NCBI RefSeq assembly: GCF_029892565.1
Contig: NZ_JARXVH010000034.1
Location: forward strand, 1 to 56,930
DNA: 56,930 bases
Direction of reading: 5' to 3'
Origin: Streptomyces pseudovenezuelae
GTDB taxonomy: Bacteria > Actinomycetota > Actinomycetes > Streptomycetales > Streptomycetaceae
The notes under the pieces are model-generated. The model had not been told where the DNA came from. It made no database searches and saw only the letters and a list, made by a program, of their open reading frames with translations. The first letter of the stretch is position 1. The number at the start of each line of letters is the position of its first letter. A program made the position numbers and the translations under genes. Below are positions 43,116-51,053 of this stretch, piece by piece.

Positions 43116-44048
43116 TTAGGGCACTGTGTATCCGGCGGCGCGGAACAGTTCGTACCATTCGGATCGGGTGAGCGGGATGTCGGAACCGAGCGCGGCGGCC
43201 GTGACGCGTTCTGGCGTGGTGGTGCCGAGCACGACCTGCATCTGCGCGGGATGACGCGTGATCCAGGCGACCGCGATCGCCTCGGCTGGCACGCCGTATT
43301 TGCTGCTCAGCCGGTCGATCACCGCGTTCAGCTCGGGGAAGCGTTCGGAACCGAGGAATGGGCCGTCGAAGAATCCGGCCTGGAAAGGCGACCACGCCTG
43401 GATGGTGATGTCGTGCAGGCGGCAGTAGTCGACGATTCCGTCATCACGTACGACCGACTGGTCAAGGCCCTGCATATTCGCCGCGACGCCCTGCGCGATC
43501 ATCGGCGCGTGAGTGATCGACAGCTGCAGCTGGTTCGCCACGATTGGTTGCGTCACATGCTTGCGCAGCAGGTCGAGCTGTCGGGGGGTTTGGTTGGAGA
43601 CGCCGAAGGCACGCACTTTGCCTGCCGCCGACAGCTCATCGAAAGCGCGGGCCACCTCCTCCGGCTCGACGAGAGCGTCGGGACGGTGCAGCAGCAGGAT
43701 GTCGAGATAGTCCGTGCCCAGTGCCTGGAGTGAACCGTTCACGGACTCGATGATGTGGTTGTGAGAGAAGTCGAAGTACGGGCCGTCCTTGACGATGCCG
43801 GCCTTCGACTGGATGACGAACTGCTCACGCTCCGACGAGCTGAGCTTGAGGGCTTCCGCGAACCGACGCTCGCAACCGTGATCGTCCGAACCATATACGT
43901 CGGCGTGATCGAGGAAGGTGATGCCGGCGTCGCGCGCAGTGTTCACGAGGGTGCGCACCGCCTCGTCGGTCATGGTCTGGATGCGCATCAGTCCAAGGAC
44001 GACGTTGGGGACCACCATGTCGGTGCCGGGCAGGGTGAAGGTCTTCAT
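43116..44048 (-). CDS. Aldo/keto reductase (YdhF-like)
   Basis: 310 residues from ATG 44048, with GAAAGAG upstream. Aldo/keto reductase features: VPNVVLGLMRIQTM, the catalytic ITFLDHADVYGSDDH, Lys in QSKAGIVKDGPYFDFS and LLLHRPDALVEPEEVARAF for the His region. AWSPFQAGFFDGPF and VVLGTTTPERVTAAALGSDI complete the NADP site. The subgroup is that of YdhF, a predicted oxidoreductase of unknown physiological substrate. A broken second aldo/keto reductase gene lies immediately upstream on the same strand, so the two were probably an operon. Confidence 0.94.
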   Translation of the reverse strand: MKTFTLPGTDMVVPNVVLGLMRIQTMTDEAVRTLVNTARDAGITFLDHADVYGSDDHGCERRFAEALKLSSSEREQFVIQSKAGIVKDGPYFDFSHNHIIESVNGSLQALGTDYLDILLLHRPDALVEPEEVARAFDELSAAGKVRAFGVSNQTPRQLDLLRKHVTQPIVANQLQLSITHAPMIAQGVAANMQGLDQSVVRDDGIVDYCRLHDITIQAWSPFQAGFFDGPFLGSERFPELNAVIDRLSSKYGVPAEAIAVAWITRHPAQMQVVLGTTTPERVTAAALGSDIPLTRSEWYELFRAAGYTVP

Positions 44049-44076
44049 GTAGCTCTTTCGCTGTGGCTTGAACGTT

Positions 44077-44780
44077 TCAGGTGGACAGAAGTGCGGTCCG
44101 GTCGGCGGCGAGCTCGATGCCGGCCGCGGCTGCGGAGTCGCGGATGCTGGCGGAGCGCAAGGCCCCGGGGACCGGAATGACGACGGGGACGAGTGCGAGC
44201 TCCCACGCGAGCGTGACTCGGTAGACACTGGTGCCCGTCTCGTCGGCGACCTGTTGGAATGCACTGTGCCGTTCTGCGAGCCCCTTCGCGTTCGCGATGC
44301 CGCCGAACTCACAGGCAGGAAGGCTATGCCGAGATTGGCGCAGTGCTCGGGTTCTCGCACCGACCGAGTGCGCGTAGAGGACGGCGAGGTCGGGGCCGTG
44401 GAACCGCTAGAGACCGATCGCGTCGACGCCGAGGCGGCGGGCGGACTCCTTGACCGCGCGCTTGAGGTACTCAGGATCTCCGTTGCGTGTCCACGTGCCG
44501 TCGCCGGGACACAGGTGGCCGCCCTTGGTGGCGACGAGCACGTCGCCGGCGTCCACGCCGTAATCGCGCAGTGCCCGGGCGATGAGTTCCTCGTTGTGGC
44601 CGACCTCGTTCGCATCGCTGTGGTACGCGTCGGCCGTGTCGATGCGGGTGACGCCGGCGTCGAGTGCAGCGTGGATGGTGGAGCTCGAACGCTGCGCGTC
44701 GGGGCGCCCTTCGATCGACATCGGCATCCCGCCAAGCCGATCGCGGAGATGGTCCGGTCGCCGATGGTGCGCTGCTGCAT
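44077..44780 (-). pseudogene. Aldo/keto reductase with frameshift, nonsense codon and internal deletion
   Basis: ATG 44780 starts MQQRTIGDRTISAIGLA; a frameshift near 44730 leads to MPMSIEGRPDAQRSSSTIHA and GVTRIDTADAYHSDANEVGH. VLVATKGGHLCPG and ARRLGVDAIGL are followed by TAG at 44407. The reading continues RFHGPDLAVLYAHSVGA and then jumps to EPEHCANLGIAFLP. About 50 residues of the barrel are missing there. The end PGALRSASIRDSAAAAGIEL is in yet another frame. Three independent lesions make this a true pseudogene, not a sequencing slip. Confidence 0.85.
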
Positions 44781-44836
44781 GAGTTTCCTTCTCTCGGACG
44801 CCGTAGCGAGTGTGCAGTGCGACGTCGCGTGTTCAC

Positions 44837-44874
44837 TCTAGAAATCGCTGTTCTAGAAATCCAACAGCTGTTGG
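44837..44874. promoter_or_regulatory. Direct repeats and a 14-bp palindrome upstream of the reductase pair
   Basis: tctagaaatc occurs at 44837-44846 and again at 44852-44861 (15-bp period), directly followed by the perfect palindrome ccaacagctgttgg (44861-44874). This AT-richer stretch lies 57-94 bases upstream of the ATG of the broken reductase gene. It is a plausible binding region for a MerR- or LysR-type regulator, although no such gene is next to it. Confidence 0.45.
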
Positions 44875-44929
44875 TTCTGGTATTCAGAACTGTGGGATGT
44901 AAATGGATCTGCGCCATGCGTGCCTACCT

Positions 44930-45274
44930 GCGGTCGCTGAGTGGACCCACCTCACGCTCACCGTGAAGCCACTCGACGTGGACGATCCCCTCACTTCGGT
45001 GGGGCGGGCTGAGCGACCGACCCGCCCAAGGGTCGTACCAGTTCCCCGCAGGCTGCGGCAATGACGTCCCGTACGTGTCGGGCGGCGGTCAATTCGATGC
45101 CGAGTTGCTGGAGTTGAAGGAGGAAGCGGCCGGTGTTACGCGCCCGGGGCAGCGCGGTGTCGCCTCTGGGCGCGGTGGCGAACAGGGGCGCGGGGGACGC
45201 GCAGCTCCGGCAACCGGGCCAGGCCCCGCGCGGCACGGGTGGCGCCGCAGACGCGGGCGCCGTGGTGACGGGCC
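44930..45274. other. Region without a supported gene
   Basis: 345 bases. A minus-strand frame 44991-45281 contains FLLQLQQLGIELTAARHVRD and could be the end of a degraded gene, but it has no start, RBS or family motif. The right edge passes into the lipase remnant. Confidence 0.4.
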
Positions 45275-45400
45275 ATCTCACTCCCCACCCTCGACGGCCC
45301 CCTCCCGGGCCGGGCGACCCGCCTGATGTACAAGTCCACGGACTCGAACGGCGCCCCGGTCGCGGTCACCGGCGCGTACATCGAACCGGCGGCGACCTGG
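45275..45400 (+). pseudogene. Secreted lipase (LIP family), 5' part
   Basis: The frame reads LPGRATRLMYKSTDSNGAPV then AVTGAYIEPAATW. This is the N-terminal region of actinobacterial secretory lipases, which normally follows the signal peptide. The signal peptide itself is not recognisable upstream. The reading stops exactly where the IS element begins and resumes in frame at 46499 (KGGGPRQLVAV), so the two parts are halves of one interrupted gene. Confidence 0.65.
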
Positions 45401-45699
45401 GTGGCTGCGTAACCCTCAACGACTGTCGTTTGTCGATGAGTTCGGGTGTCATTCAGGGGCCGGTGGGCCGGTGAATGTCGGCGAGTTTCGATGTCACCCG
45501 GGCGCCCGGACGGCTCACCGCCGGACTCTCTTCCTCCGTGGGGATCACAGCCGCGGGTTGAGTCTTGGCCCTGCCTGTTGAGCCTCACATCTGATGGTCT
45601 TGACCTTGCCCGAAGGTGAAGGCCGACAGTGTGCAGGGCAACCAAACCAGCGATCTCCGTGTTCTTGGCTCGGCCGGAGACTGGATGAGGAGACCTTGT

Positions 45700-46407
45700 A
45701 TGGAATCGCTCTGCGTCATTCTCGACATCGGGGGAGTCCTGGAGATCACACCCTCGACGGGGTGGCTTCTTGAATGGGACGAGCGGCTCGGACTGCCGCC
45801 CGGGAGTGTGGACCAGCGGCTGGACGATGTCTGGCAGGCCGGCGCCGTCGGGACGATCAGCGAACCGGAGGCGCGGGCGCAGGTCGGTGCCCGGCTCGAC
45901 CTTGCTGCTAGGCAGGTCGAGTCCTTCATGGCCGACCTGTGGGCCGAGTATCTCGGGACGCCGAACGTCGAGTTGATCGAATATGTGCGGGGGCTGCGGC
46001 CCCGTTGCCGACTGGGCATCCTCAGCAACAGCTTCGTGGGGGCCCGTGAGCTGGAGACAGCGATGTACCGGTTCGACGAACTGGTCGAGCAGATCATTTA
46101 CTCCCACGAGATCGGCGTCTGCAAGCCCGACCCTCGGGCCTTCGAAATGACGTGTGCCCGCCTGGAAGTACGGGCGGCGGACTGTCTCTTCGTCGATGAC
46201 TACGACGTCAACATCGACGCTGCTCGTGCCGCAGGAATGCAGGCTCACCTCTTCGAGGGCAACGAGCAGACCATCGCCCGCATCGCAGCTCACCTGGACG
46301 GCGCGGCTTCACTCGGCAGCCCTCATGAGGGCATCAGTAGACCCGAGACTGTTCTGCGCGTGCCCACGTCTGAGCAAGATGGTAGGAATCGGTTCCGGTC
46401 TCGATGA
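45700..46407 (+). CDS. HAD-superfamily hydrolase (phosphatase-like), passenger of the IS21-like element
   Basis: 235 residues from ATG 45700, behind GAGGAG. HAD motif I is VILDIGGVLE (nucleophile Asp, with Gly in place of the second Asp), motif II RLGILSNSF, motif III HEIGVCKPDPRAFEM and motif IV CLFVDDYDVNIDAARAAGMQ. The cap helices lie between I and II. The family hydrolyses small phosphate esters; the missing second Asp weakens but does not exclude phosphatase action. The natural end is probably near AHLDGAA, and the last about 30 residues read into IS sequence. Confidence 0.88.
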   Translation: MESLCVILDIGGVLEITPSTGWLLEWDERLGLPPGSVDQRLDDVWQAGAVGTISEPEARAQVGARLDLAARQVESFMADLWAEYLGTPNVELIEYVRGLRPRCRLGILSNSFVGARELETAMYRFDELVEQIIYSHEIGVCKPDPRAFEMTCARLEVRAADCLFVDDYDVNIDAARAAGMQAHLFEGNEQTIARIAAHLDGAASLGSPHEGISRPETVLRVPTSEQDGRNRFRSR

Positions 46408-46443
46408 TGGCCGCGTCGAAGGTGAGCCGGTCGACGATGGCCG
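46334..46443 (-). pseudogene. istB: istB 3' end (IS21 helper ATPase remnant)
   Basis: The minus strand reads TAIVDRLTFDAAIIETGTDS, then YHLAQTWARAEQSRVY and TGA at 46336-46334. The xxVDRLTFxAxIxxTGTxSYxL ending is characteristic of IstB ATPases. All nucleotide-binding motifs are missing. Its orientation and place show which way the parent IS21 element lay. Confidence 0.65.
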
Positions 46444-46494
46444 TGCCATCCGCGCTCAACGACAAACGGCATCACGGCTCACCGACAGAGCCAC

Positions 46495-47105
46495 CTGGAA
46501 GGGAGGCGGCCCGCGCCAGCTGGTCGCGGTGGCCCGGGCACGATGGGTCAGGGCGACCAGTGCGCCGCGTCCCTGGGCCTGGAGAACCCCCTGTCCCTCA
46601 ACGGCCGTACGGTGTCGGTCGGTTACGAGAACGCGGCGATCCACCGTTTCCTGGCGACGGGCGCCGCGGTGGTCGTCACGGACTACGCCGGCCTGGGAGC
46701 AACGTACTGCCTCCACACGTACGTCAACCGTCTCGACGAGGCCCACGCGGTACTGGACGCGGTACGCGCCGCCCGCTCTCTCCCGGGCACCTCGGTCACC
46801 TCCGAGTCCCGGGTGGGCCTGTTCGGATACAGCCAGGGCGGCGGAGCCACCGCGGCGGCAGCGGAACTCCAGTCCTCCTACGCACCCGACATCACCCTCG
46901 CCGGCTCCTACTCGGGTGCCCCGCCGGCCGACCTGACCGCGGTCACGAAGGGGATCGACGGCAGCGAACCGGTAGGCGCGCTGGCCTGGTCGCTCAACGG
47001 CTTCCTCCAGTCGGGCCCGACGCGGAAACCGATAGCGGAGGCCCACCTGAACGCGACGGGCAGGGCGGCGATGACCGACCTGTCGCCGATGTGCGTGAGG
47101 GCCTC
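46495..47105 (+). pseudogene. Secreted lipase (LIP family), 3' part, truncated
   Basis: After KGGGPRQLVAVA a one-base loss moves the frame to GTMGQGDQCAASLGLENPLS. The protein then continues AVVVTDYAGLGATYCLHTYV, and the nucleophile elbow VGLFGYSQGGGATAAAAEL carries the catalytic serine. It breaks off after MTDLSPMCV near 47095. Acid and histidine of the triad are missing. With 45275-45400 this is one lipase gene damaged by an IS insertion, an indel and a 3' deletion. Confidence 0.8.
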
Positions 47106-47390
47106 TGGTGGCGCGGTTCGGTGGAATTCCACTCCTGCGGCAGCGGACGGCAGAGATCAGCAAGGGCGTGGTCGCGAACGTGTGACGAAGATCGTGCAGG
47201 CGGGGCCTGCGGTGGCCTTCACCTGCGGTGATGTTCGCCGCGTCCAGCAGCTGGGCAAAGATGCGCGGGATGTTGTGGGCATCGAAGCGGGTGCCGCGGG
47301 TGGACACCAGGAAGGCGACCGTACTGGGGACGGGCCGCTGGAGGTCACGTTCCCGGGCGTCTTTCCGCAGCGCGGCGGCGGCGCTGGCAT
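47106..47390 (-). pseudogene. Tyrosine recombinase C-terminal fragment
   Basis: The minus strand reads ERDLQRPVPSTVAFLVSTRG (across one frame change), then FDAHNIPRIFAQLLDAANIT and the box RPRLHDLRHTFAT. HxLRHTFAT is the second catalytic motif (His/Arg) of tyrosine recombinases. The C-terminal tyrosine is missing, as is the N-terminal half. It cuts off the lipase gene on its left. Confidence 0.65.
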
Positions 47391-47464
47391 GCAGTGGAAC
47401 CTGGCGCGACTTGCACGCCCTGCGTGAGGTCCGGGAGATCTTCTCCGGCAGCCACTGACCAGCC

Positions 47465-47610
47465 CGCCACCCAGCGAGGCCAGCGGCTGCGGGGCGCGTA
47501 CATGATCACGGCCATCCCCGCGAGGCAGGCCAGAGTGCCGATGATGTCGTAACGGGCCGGCTCGGCCAGCAGGCCGCGCCGCTCGTAGTAGCGCACTCGG
47601 CGCCCGCGTC
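47465..47610 (-). pseudogene. Chimeric scar: MerR head joined to YnfA-like membrane tail
   Basis: The minus strand reads RVRYYERRGLLAEP, the start of a MerR winged helix. It runs straight on into ARYDIIGTLACLAGMAVIMYAPR, the last transmembrane helix of a YnfA/UPF0060 protein (longest piece quoted here in parts: ARYDIIGTLACL and AGMAVIMYAPR). Neither gene has its other half. The joint is in frame, but no start or complete domain exists, so I read it as a deletion joint, not a real fusion. Confidence 0.55.
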
Positions 47611-47624
47611 GGGCATCACCCGCA

Positions 47625-47837
47625 TGGGTGCAGTCCCAGCCGCACGCGCGGAACAGTGGAGCTGGACCTTCCACCTCCAGGGACGCGGAACCGTCGTCGA
47701 GCAGTCCTGGCAACTCCTCCGCCTCGACCCGGTGCTGGGCACCACCCGCGGTGCCTCGACGCACGTCGCGACTACATGACGAACAGCGTCGAAACCACCC
47801 TGCTCCCCCGCGCTCAATGGATCGCCGAAGAGTGAGG
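47625..47837 (+). pseudogene. SRPBCC-family (START-like) protein, C-terminal remnant
   Basis: The plus strand reads AEQWSWTFHLQGRGTVVEQS then WQLLRLDPVLGTTRG. After a frame change it continues DYMTNSVETTLLPRAQWIAE with a stop at 47837. Strand-helix pattern and the GTVVEQS/W motifs are those of polyketide-cyclase-like SRPBCC proteins. About 65 codons remain. Confidence 0.55.
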
Positions 47838-48028
47838 CTCCGGGTGTGGCTGCGTCGGACGGTGGCGAGCACGAGCGACGCGCCTGGATCCGCATCACGG
47901 TGTGCCCTTCCTGGACCACTGGAGGGCCGAAGTTCAGGGAGAAGCATTCGCGCGGGCCTTGACGCCCCACGATTGCGATTACAGGTTCTAACGAACATGA
48001 CAATATAAAACCATCAGCGGAGGCCGTC

Positions 48029-48520
48029 ATGAACGTCGAAGGACACATCCCCACCCGCGCTGTCGTGAGGCTCCGCCGGACCAGACTCATCGCCCCCGCG
48101 GCGATCGCGGCTCTGGCCCTGACCATGTCGACCGCCGCGGCCAGTACGTCACCGCCATCAGGACCTGGCCGAACGGCGACCGCGAAGAACCCGAAGGTGA
48201 TGCTCGATTCGTGGGTCCGGCTCTGGAACGGCGGCTACGGGCAGGCCCCGGGCATCATCTCGCCCGGCTTCCGGGTCCACGCCGCACTGCTCGACGGCGG
48301 TGACGGCAGCTCCATCCGAGGGGTGGATGGTCTGGTGGACATGGTCCGCCAGATACGCGCACCCTTTCCGGACCTGCGCTTCACCGTTGAAGTCGGCCCG
48401 CTGATCGACGGCCACCACGCGTCCCTGCGCTGGACGGCAACCGGTACCTACGCGGGTGGATTCCCCGGCGCCAAAGCCGAACCCGGGACTGTGGTCACGT
48501 TCACCGGCAACGACACGCTT
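48029..48520 (+). pseudogene. Secreted SnoaL-like protein, 5' part, interrupted by a TnpB element
   Basis: ATG 48029 follows GCGGAGG and an AT-rich box (acaatataaaa) that may be the -10. A signal peptide (RRTRLIAPAAIAALALTMST, cut near AASTS) leads into a SnoaL-like fold: MLDSWVRLWNGGYGQAPGII, GVDGLVDMVRQIRAPFPDLR and FTVEVGPLIDGHHASLRWTA. After FTGNDTLRL the gene enters the transposon end. The last strand reappears at 49920. The ORF stays open to 48544 through IS sequence, so a truncated product is possible. Confidence 0.75.
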
Positions 48521-48640
48521 CGCTTGACTTCCTCCCCCTCCTGAAGGAGGGGGATTCCTACGGCTCGCGCTGTAGGGGTTCCTGCTTCAACGCCGGCTGC
48601 CCGCCAGGAGAACTCCCGTGAGGTCTTACACCGGCTCCAC
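48520..48640 (-). ncRNA. Probable omega-RNA (guide RNA scaffold) of TnpB
   Basis: In this family the guide RNA overlaps the end of tnpB and the transposon right end, and the bases just outside serve as guide. On the minus strand the end of tnpB is followed by the stem ccccctccttcaggaggggg and gaggaagtcaag. The next 20 bases, cgaagcgtgtcgttgccggt, belong to the SnoaL gene and would be the guide. RNA borders are estimated, not read from sequence. Confidence 0.4.
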
Positions 48641-49751
48641 AGGCCGAGACGGCCAGCCCGGCCGCCTTGATGGTGCGGGCCGCGTTGATGTCGCGGTCAT
48701 GCACGACACCACAGGTGTCGCACGTCCACACGCGGACATTCAGCGCCATCTTCACCGCGACCGTGCCGCAGTTCCCGCACAGCTTGCTGCTGGGGAAGAA
48801 GCGGTCGACCACGACGAGTTCACGCCCATACCAAGCGCACTTGTACTCCAGCATCGACCGCAGCTGCCTCCAGGACGCGTCCGAGATGGCGCGCGCCAGT
48901 GTGTGGTTGTTCAGCAGGTTGCGGACGGTGAGGTCCTCGATCACGACCGTTTGGTTCTCACGGACGAGCCGGGTCGACAGCTTGTGCAGGTGGTCGCGGC
49001 GCCGGTCGGCGATCCGCGCATGCACGCGGGCAACCCGCTCGCGGGCCTTCTCCCGGTTCGCCGAGCCCTTGGCCTTGCGGGACAGTTCACGCTGCGCCCT
49101 GGCCAGCCTGGCGCGGTCACGCCGCTCGTGCCGGGGGTTGGTGACCTTCTCACCGGTGGACAGCGTCACCAGGGAGGTGATCCCGGCGTCGATGCCGACC
49201 ACGTTCTTCGTGGCCGGAGCCGGGGTAATGCAGTCCTCGCACAGCAGCGACACGAACCAGCGTCCCGCCGCGTCACGCGACACGGTCGCCGTGGTCGGCT
49301 CCTGGCCCTGGGGCAGTGGACGCGACCAGCGGATGTCCAGGGGGCCGGCCATCTTCGCCAACGTCAGCCGTCCCTCACGCCACGTAAAGGCCGAGCGGGT
49401 GTACTCGGCCGACGCACGGGATTTCTTGCGGGACTTGAAACGCGGATACTGCGCACGCTGGGCGAAGAAGTTCCCAAACGCCGTCTGCAGATGGCGCAGC
49501 GCCTGCTGCAGCGGGACCGAGGACACCTCGGTCAGGAAGGCCAGCTCCCCGGTCTTCTTCCACTCCGTGAGTGCGGCCGACGACTGCACGTAGGAGATGC
49601 GGCGCTGCTCGCCGTACCAGGCCCGCGTGCGCTCTTCCAGCGCCTTGTTGTAGACCAGGCGCACGCAGCCGAACGTGCGCGACAACTCCGCCGCCTGCTC
49701 GCCTGTGGGGTAAAAGCGGTACTTGAACGCCCGCTTGACCTGCCGCGCCAT
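48558..49751 (-). CDS. tnpB: TnpB, RNA-guided transposon nuclease (Cas12 ancestor family)
   Basis: 397 residues from ATG 49751, behind GTGAGGT. The N-terminal wedge part begins VKRAFKYRFYPTGEQAAELS and AVSVPLQQALRHL-type SSVPLQQALRHLQTAF. The RuvC core is complete: D188 in VVGIDAGITSL, E272 in TVVIEDLTVRNLL and D354 in VVHDRDINAART. The zinc finger CGNC (325-328) and CDTC (344-347) is intact. No frameshift is seen, so the nuclease may be active. It would use an omega-RNA from its own 3' end to cut DNA next to a transposon-specific motif, which favours transposon retention. Confidence 0.93.
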   Translation of the reverse strand: MARQVKRAFKYRFYPTGEQAAELSRTFGCVRLVYNKALEERTRAWYGEQRRISYVQSSAALTEWKKTGELAFLTEVSSVPLQQALRHLQTAFGNFFAQRAQYPRFKSRKKSRASAEYTRSAFTWREGRLTLAKMAGPLDIRWSRPLPQGQEPTTATVSRDAAGRWFVSLLCEDCITPAPATKNVVGIDAGITSLVTLSTGEKVTNPRHERRDRARLARAQRELSRKAKGSANREKARERVARVHARIADRRRDHLHKLSTRLVRENQTVVIEDLTVRNLLNNHTLARAISDASWRQLRSMLEYKCAWYGRELVVVDRFFPSSKLCGNCGTVAVKMALNVRVWTCDTCGVVHDRDINAARTIKAAGLAVSACGAGVRPHGSSPGGQPALKQEPLQREP

Positions 49752-49919
49752 ACCTCACACCTTATCGGATTCCGTGTGATCGACAGTCCTCGGCCGGTGG
49801 ACGACGCACGCCGGTCCGCCCGGACGGCGAACCGGCTTCCCCAGCCCTGCTTCGCAGGAGCTTCGTTTCCTCCCCCGGCTGAAGCCGGGGGTATCCACAA
49901 AGGAGAGCCCCGATGAAGC

Positions 49920-49985
49920 AGGTTCGTGGAGTACTGGCTCAACGCCGACACCCTGAGCCTGGTCACCCAACTCCAGGCAACCTGA
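49920..49985 (+). pseudogene. SnoaL-like protein, 3' end beyond the TnpB element
   Basis: The frame reads RFVEYWLNADTLSLVTQLQA then T and TGA 49983-49985, the usual closing strand of SnoaL-like proteins (xFVEYWxxxDxLxLxxQL). It continues the gene starting at 48029. The bases just left of it belong to the transposon junction. Confidence 0.7.
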
Positions 49986-50349
49986 ACCGCACAGCGCCCG
50001 CCGTCGACCCAACATGCGGGCATGCCGATGACTTCGCCGAGGCCTGCGTGTTGGGGCTCGCGCTTGCGGCGACCACGGTCGCCGGAACGGCACGCGGCAC
50101 GAGCACCGAGGCACTCGTCGCCGCCCTGGTCGGCATCGTCCTCATCCGACTACCAAATGGTCGCCGTCCAGAGCGGCGAGTGCACCGACGTCAGCAACGT
50201 CTCGACCACCGTCGGCGGATTGATCCACCAGTGCTGCGAAGTCGCGAGCGCGCTCGGCACCAAGAGGGGGCCCGACGTTCTTACGAAGGACCGCCTCAGA
50301 CCCACGCTTGAAAGGTAGGACAAGCTTACGGCTCCGGCAGTATGAGCAC
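49986..50349 (+). other. Debris region with a ricin-type lectin motif
   Basis: About 360 bases. At 50148-50231 the plus strand encodes DYQMVAVQSGECTDVSNVST then TVGGLIHQ, one repeat of a ricin B-type beta-trefoil (CxDVSxxSTxxGxxIHQ). Nothing on either side completes the domain. The stretch before it has an open hydrophobic frame (AEACVLGLALAATTVAGTAR) with no gene features. Confidence 0.45.
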
Positions 50350-50862
50350 ATGCTCATCGTGATTGGCGGACTTCCCGGCACAGGCAAAACCACCCTGGCC
50401 CGACTACTGGCAGCATGCATCGACGCGGTCCACCTACGCGTCGACACCATCGAACAGGCCATCGTCCGCTCCGGCCTGGCACAGCACCCCGTCGGACCGG
50501 CTGGCTACGTCATCGGATACGCCCTGGCCGAGGAACATCTCCGGCAAGGACTCACCGTGATCGCGGAATCCGTGAACCCCCTGGCTGTCACCCGTAACAG
50601 CTGGCAGGGCGTGGGAACACGGGCCGCCGCCCGGGTCGTCGAAGTGGAAGTCATCTGCTCAGACCCGGACGAGCACCAAGACCGCGTGACCACGCGATCG
50701 ATCGACATCCCTGACCTGCCGCTGCCCAACTGGCAGCAGGTTCTTAACCGCGACTACGAGCCCTGGGACCGGGAACACATCGTCATCGACACAGCCGGCC
50801 AAGGCCCGCAAGAGTCGCTCGCCTTGCTCCTCCATCATCTTGATCACCCCCGCGGACGCTAG
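50350..50862 (+). CDS. P-loop kinase / AAA-type ATP-binding protein
   Basis: 170 residues from ATG 50350; no strong ribosome-binding site is seen and a TTG at 50308 would extend it. Walker A is IGGLPGTGKTTLARLLA (about 6-14), followed by VHLRVDTIEQAIVRSG. The region TVIAESVNPLAVTRNSW resembles the substrate site of small-molecule or zeta-toxin-like kinases. A lid helix RVTTRSIDIPDLPLPNWQQV and the end HIVIDTAGQGP complete the COG0645-like pattern. The phosphate acceptor is unknown. It stands alone among transposon remnants and seems intact. Confidence 0.87.
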   Translation: MLIVIGGLPGTGKTTLARLLAACIDAVHLRVDTIEQAIVRSGLAQHPVGPAGYVIGYALAEEHLRQGLTVIAESVNPLAVTRNSWQGVGTRAAARVVEVEVICSDPDEHQDRVTTRSIDIPDLPLPNWQQVLNRDYEPWDREHIVIDTAGQGPQESLALLLHHLDHPRGR

Positions 50863-51053
50863 TCGGAGTCAACGAAGGCTGACGAAACCGCGCCATGTCA
50901 TGACCGGCTCAGGAACAGGCACTGACCTTGTCGTTTATGGTCCGGCGTCGAACGGGGCTCGAACTTGTTCGGTGTTTTCCCAGTTCACCAGATGAGTGAG
51001 GGGCGGCGGGCCGATCCTGTGCTGAGCGACAACGCAGCACGGAGGCCGGGATC

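Larger units (their letters stand above)
45401..46494 (-). mobile_element. IS21-like element, internally deleted, carrying a HAD gene
   Basis: 1,094 bp flanked by the 4-bp direct repeat CTGG (45397-45400 and 46495-46498). The ends are inverted repeats: GTGGCT at both outer tips, then TG-x-CGTTTGTCG-x-TGAG beginning at the same distance (24 bases) from each tip. Reading from the right end, the minus strand holds the last about 35 residues of IstB (46443-46334), then the passenger HAD gene in opposite orientation, then the left end. istA and most of istB are deleted. Removing the element restores the lipase frame, which confirms its borders. Confidence 0.8.
48520..49910 (-). mobile_element. IS605-type element encoding only TnpB
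   Basis: About 1.39 kb separating the two parts of a SnoaL gene. The left (RE) end has the subterminal hairpin ccccctcctgaaggaggggg at about 48531-48550, next to gaggaagtcaag on the minus strand. The right (LE) end has the hairpin cccccggctgaagccggggg at about 49881-49900. No tnpA is present and no target duplication is seen, as expected for this family. Exact tips are uncertain by a few bases because the family leaves no direct repeats. Confidence 0.75.

Noticed and set aside
46456..47307. A long minus-strand ORF read as a full-length recombinase
   Set aside because: Only its first about 60 codons match a recombinase end; the remainder is the mirror of the lipase remnant.
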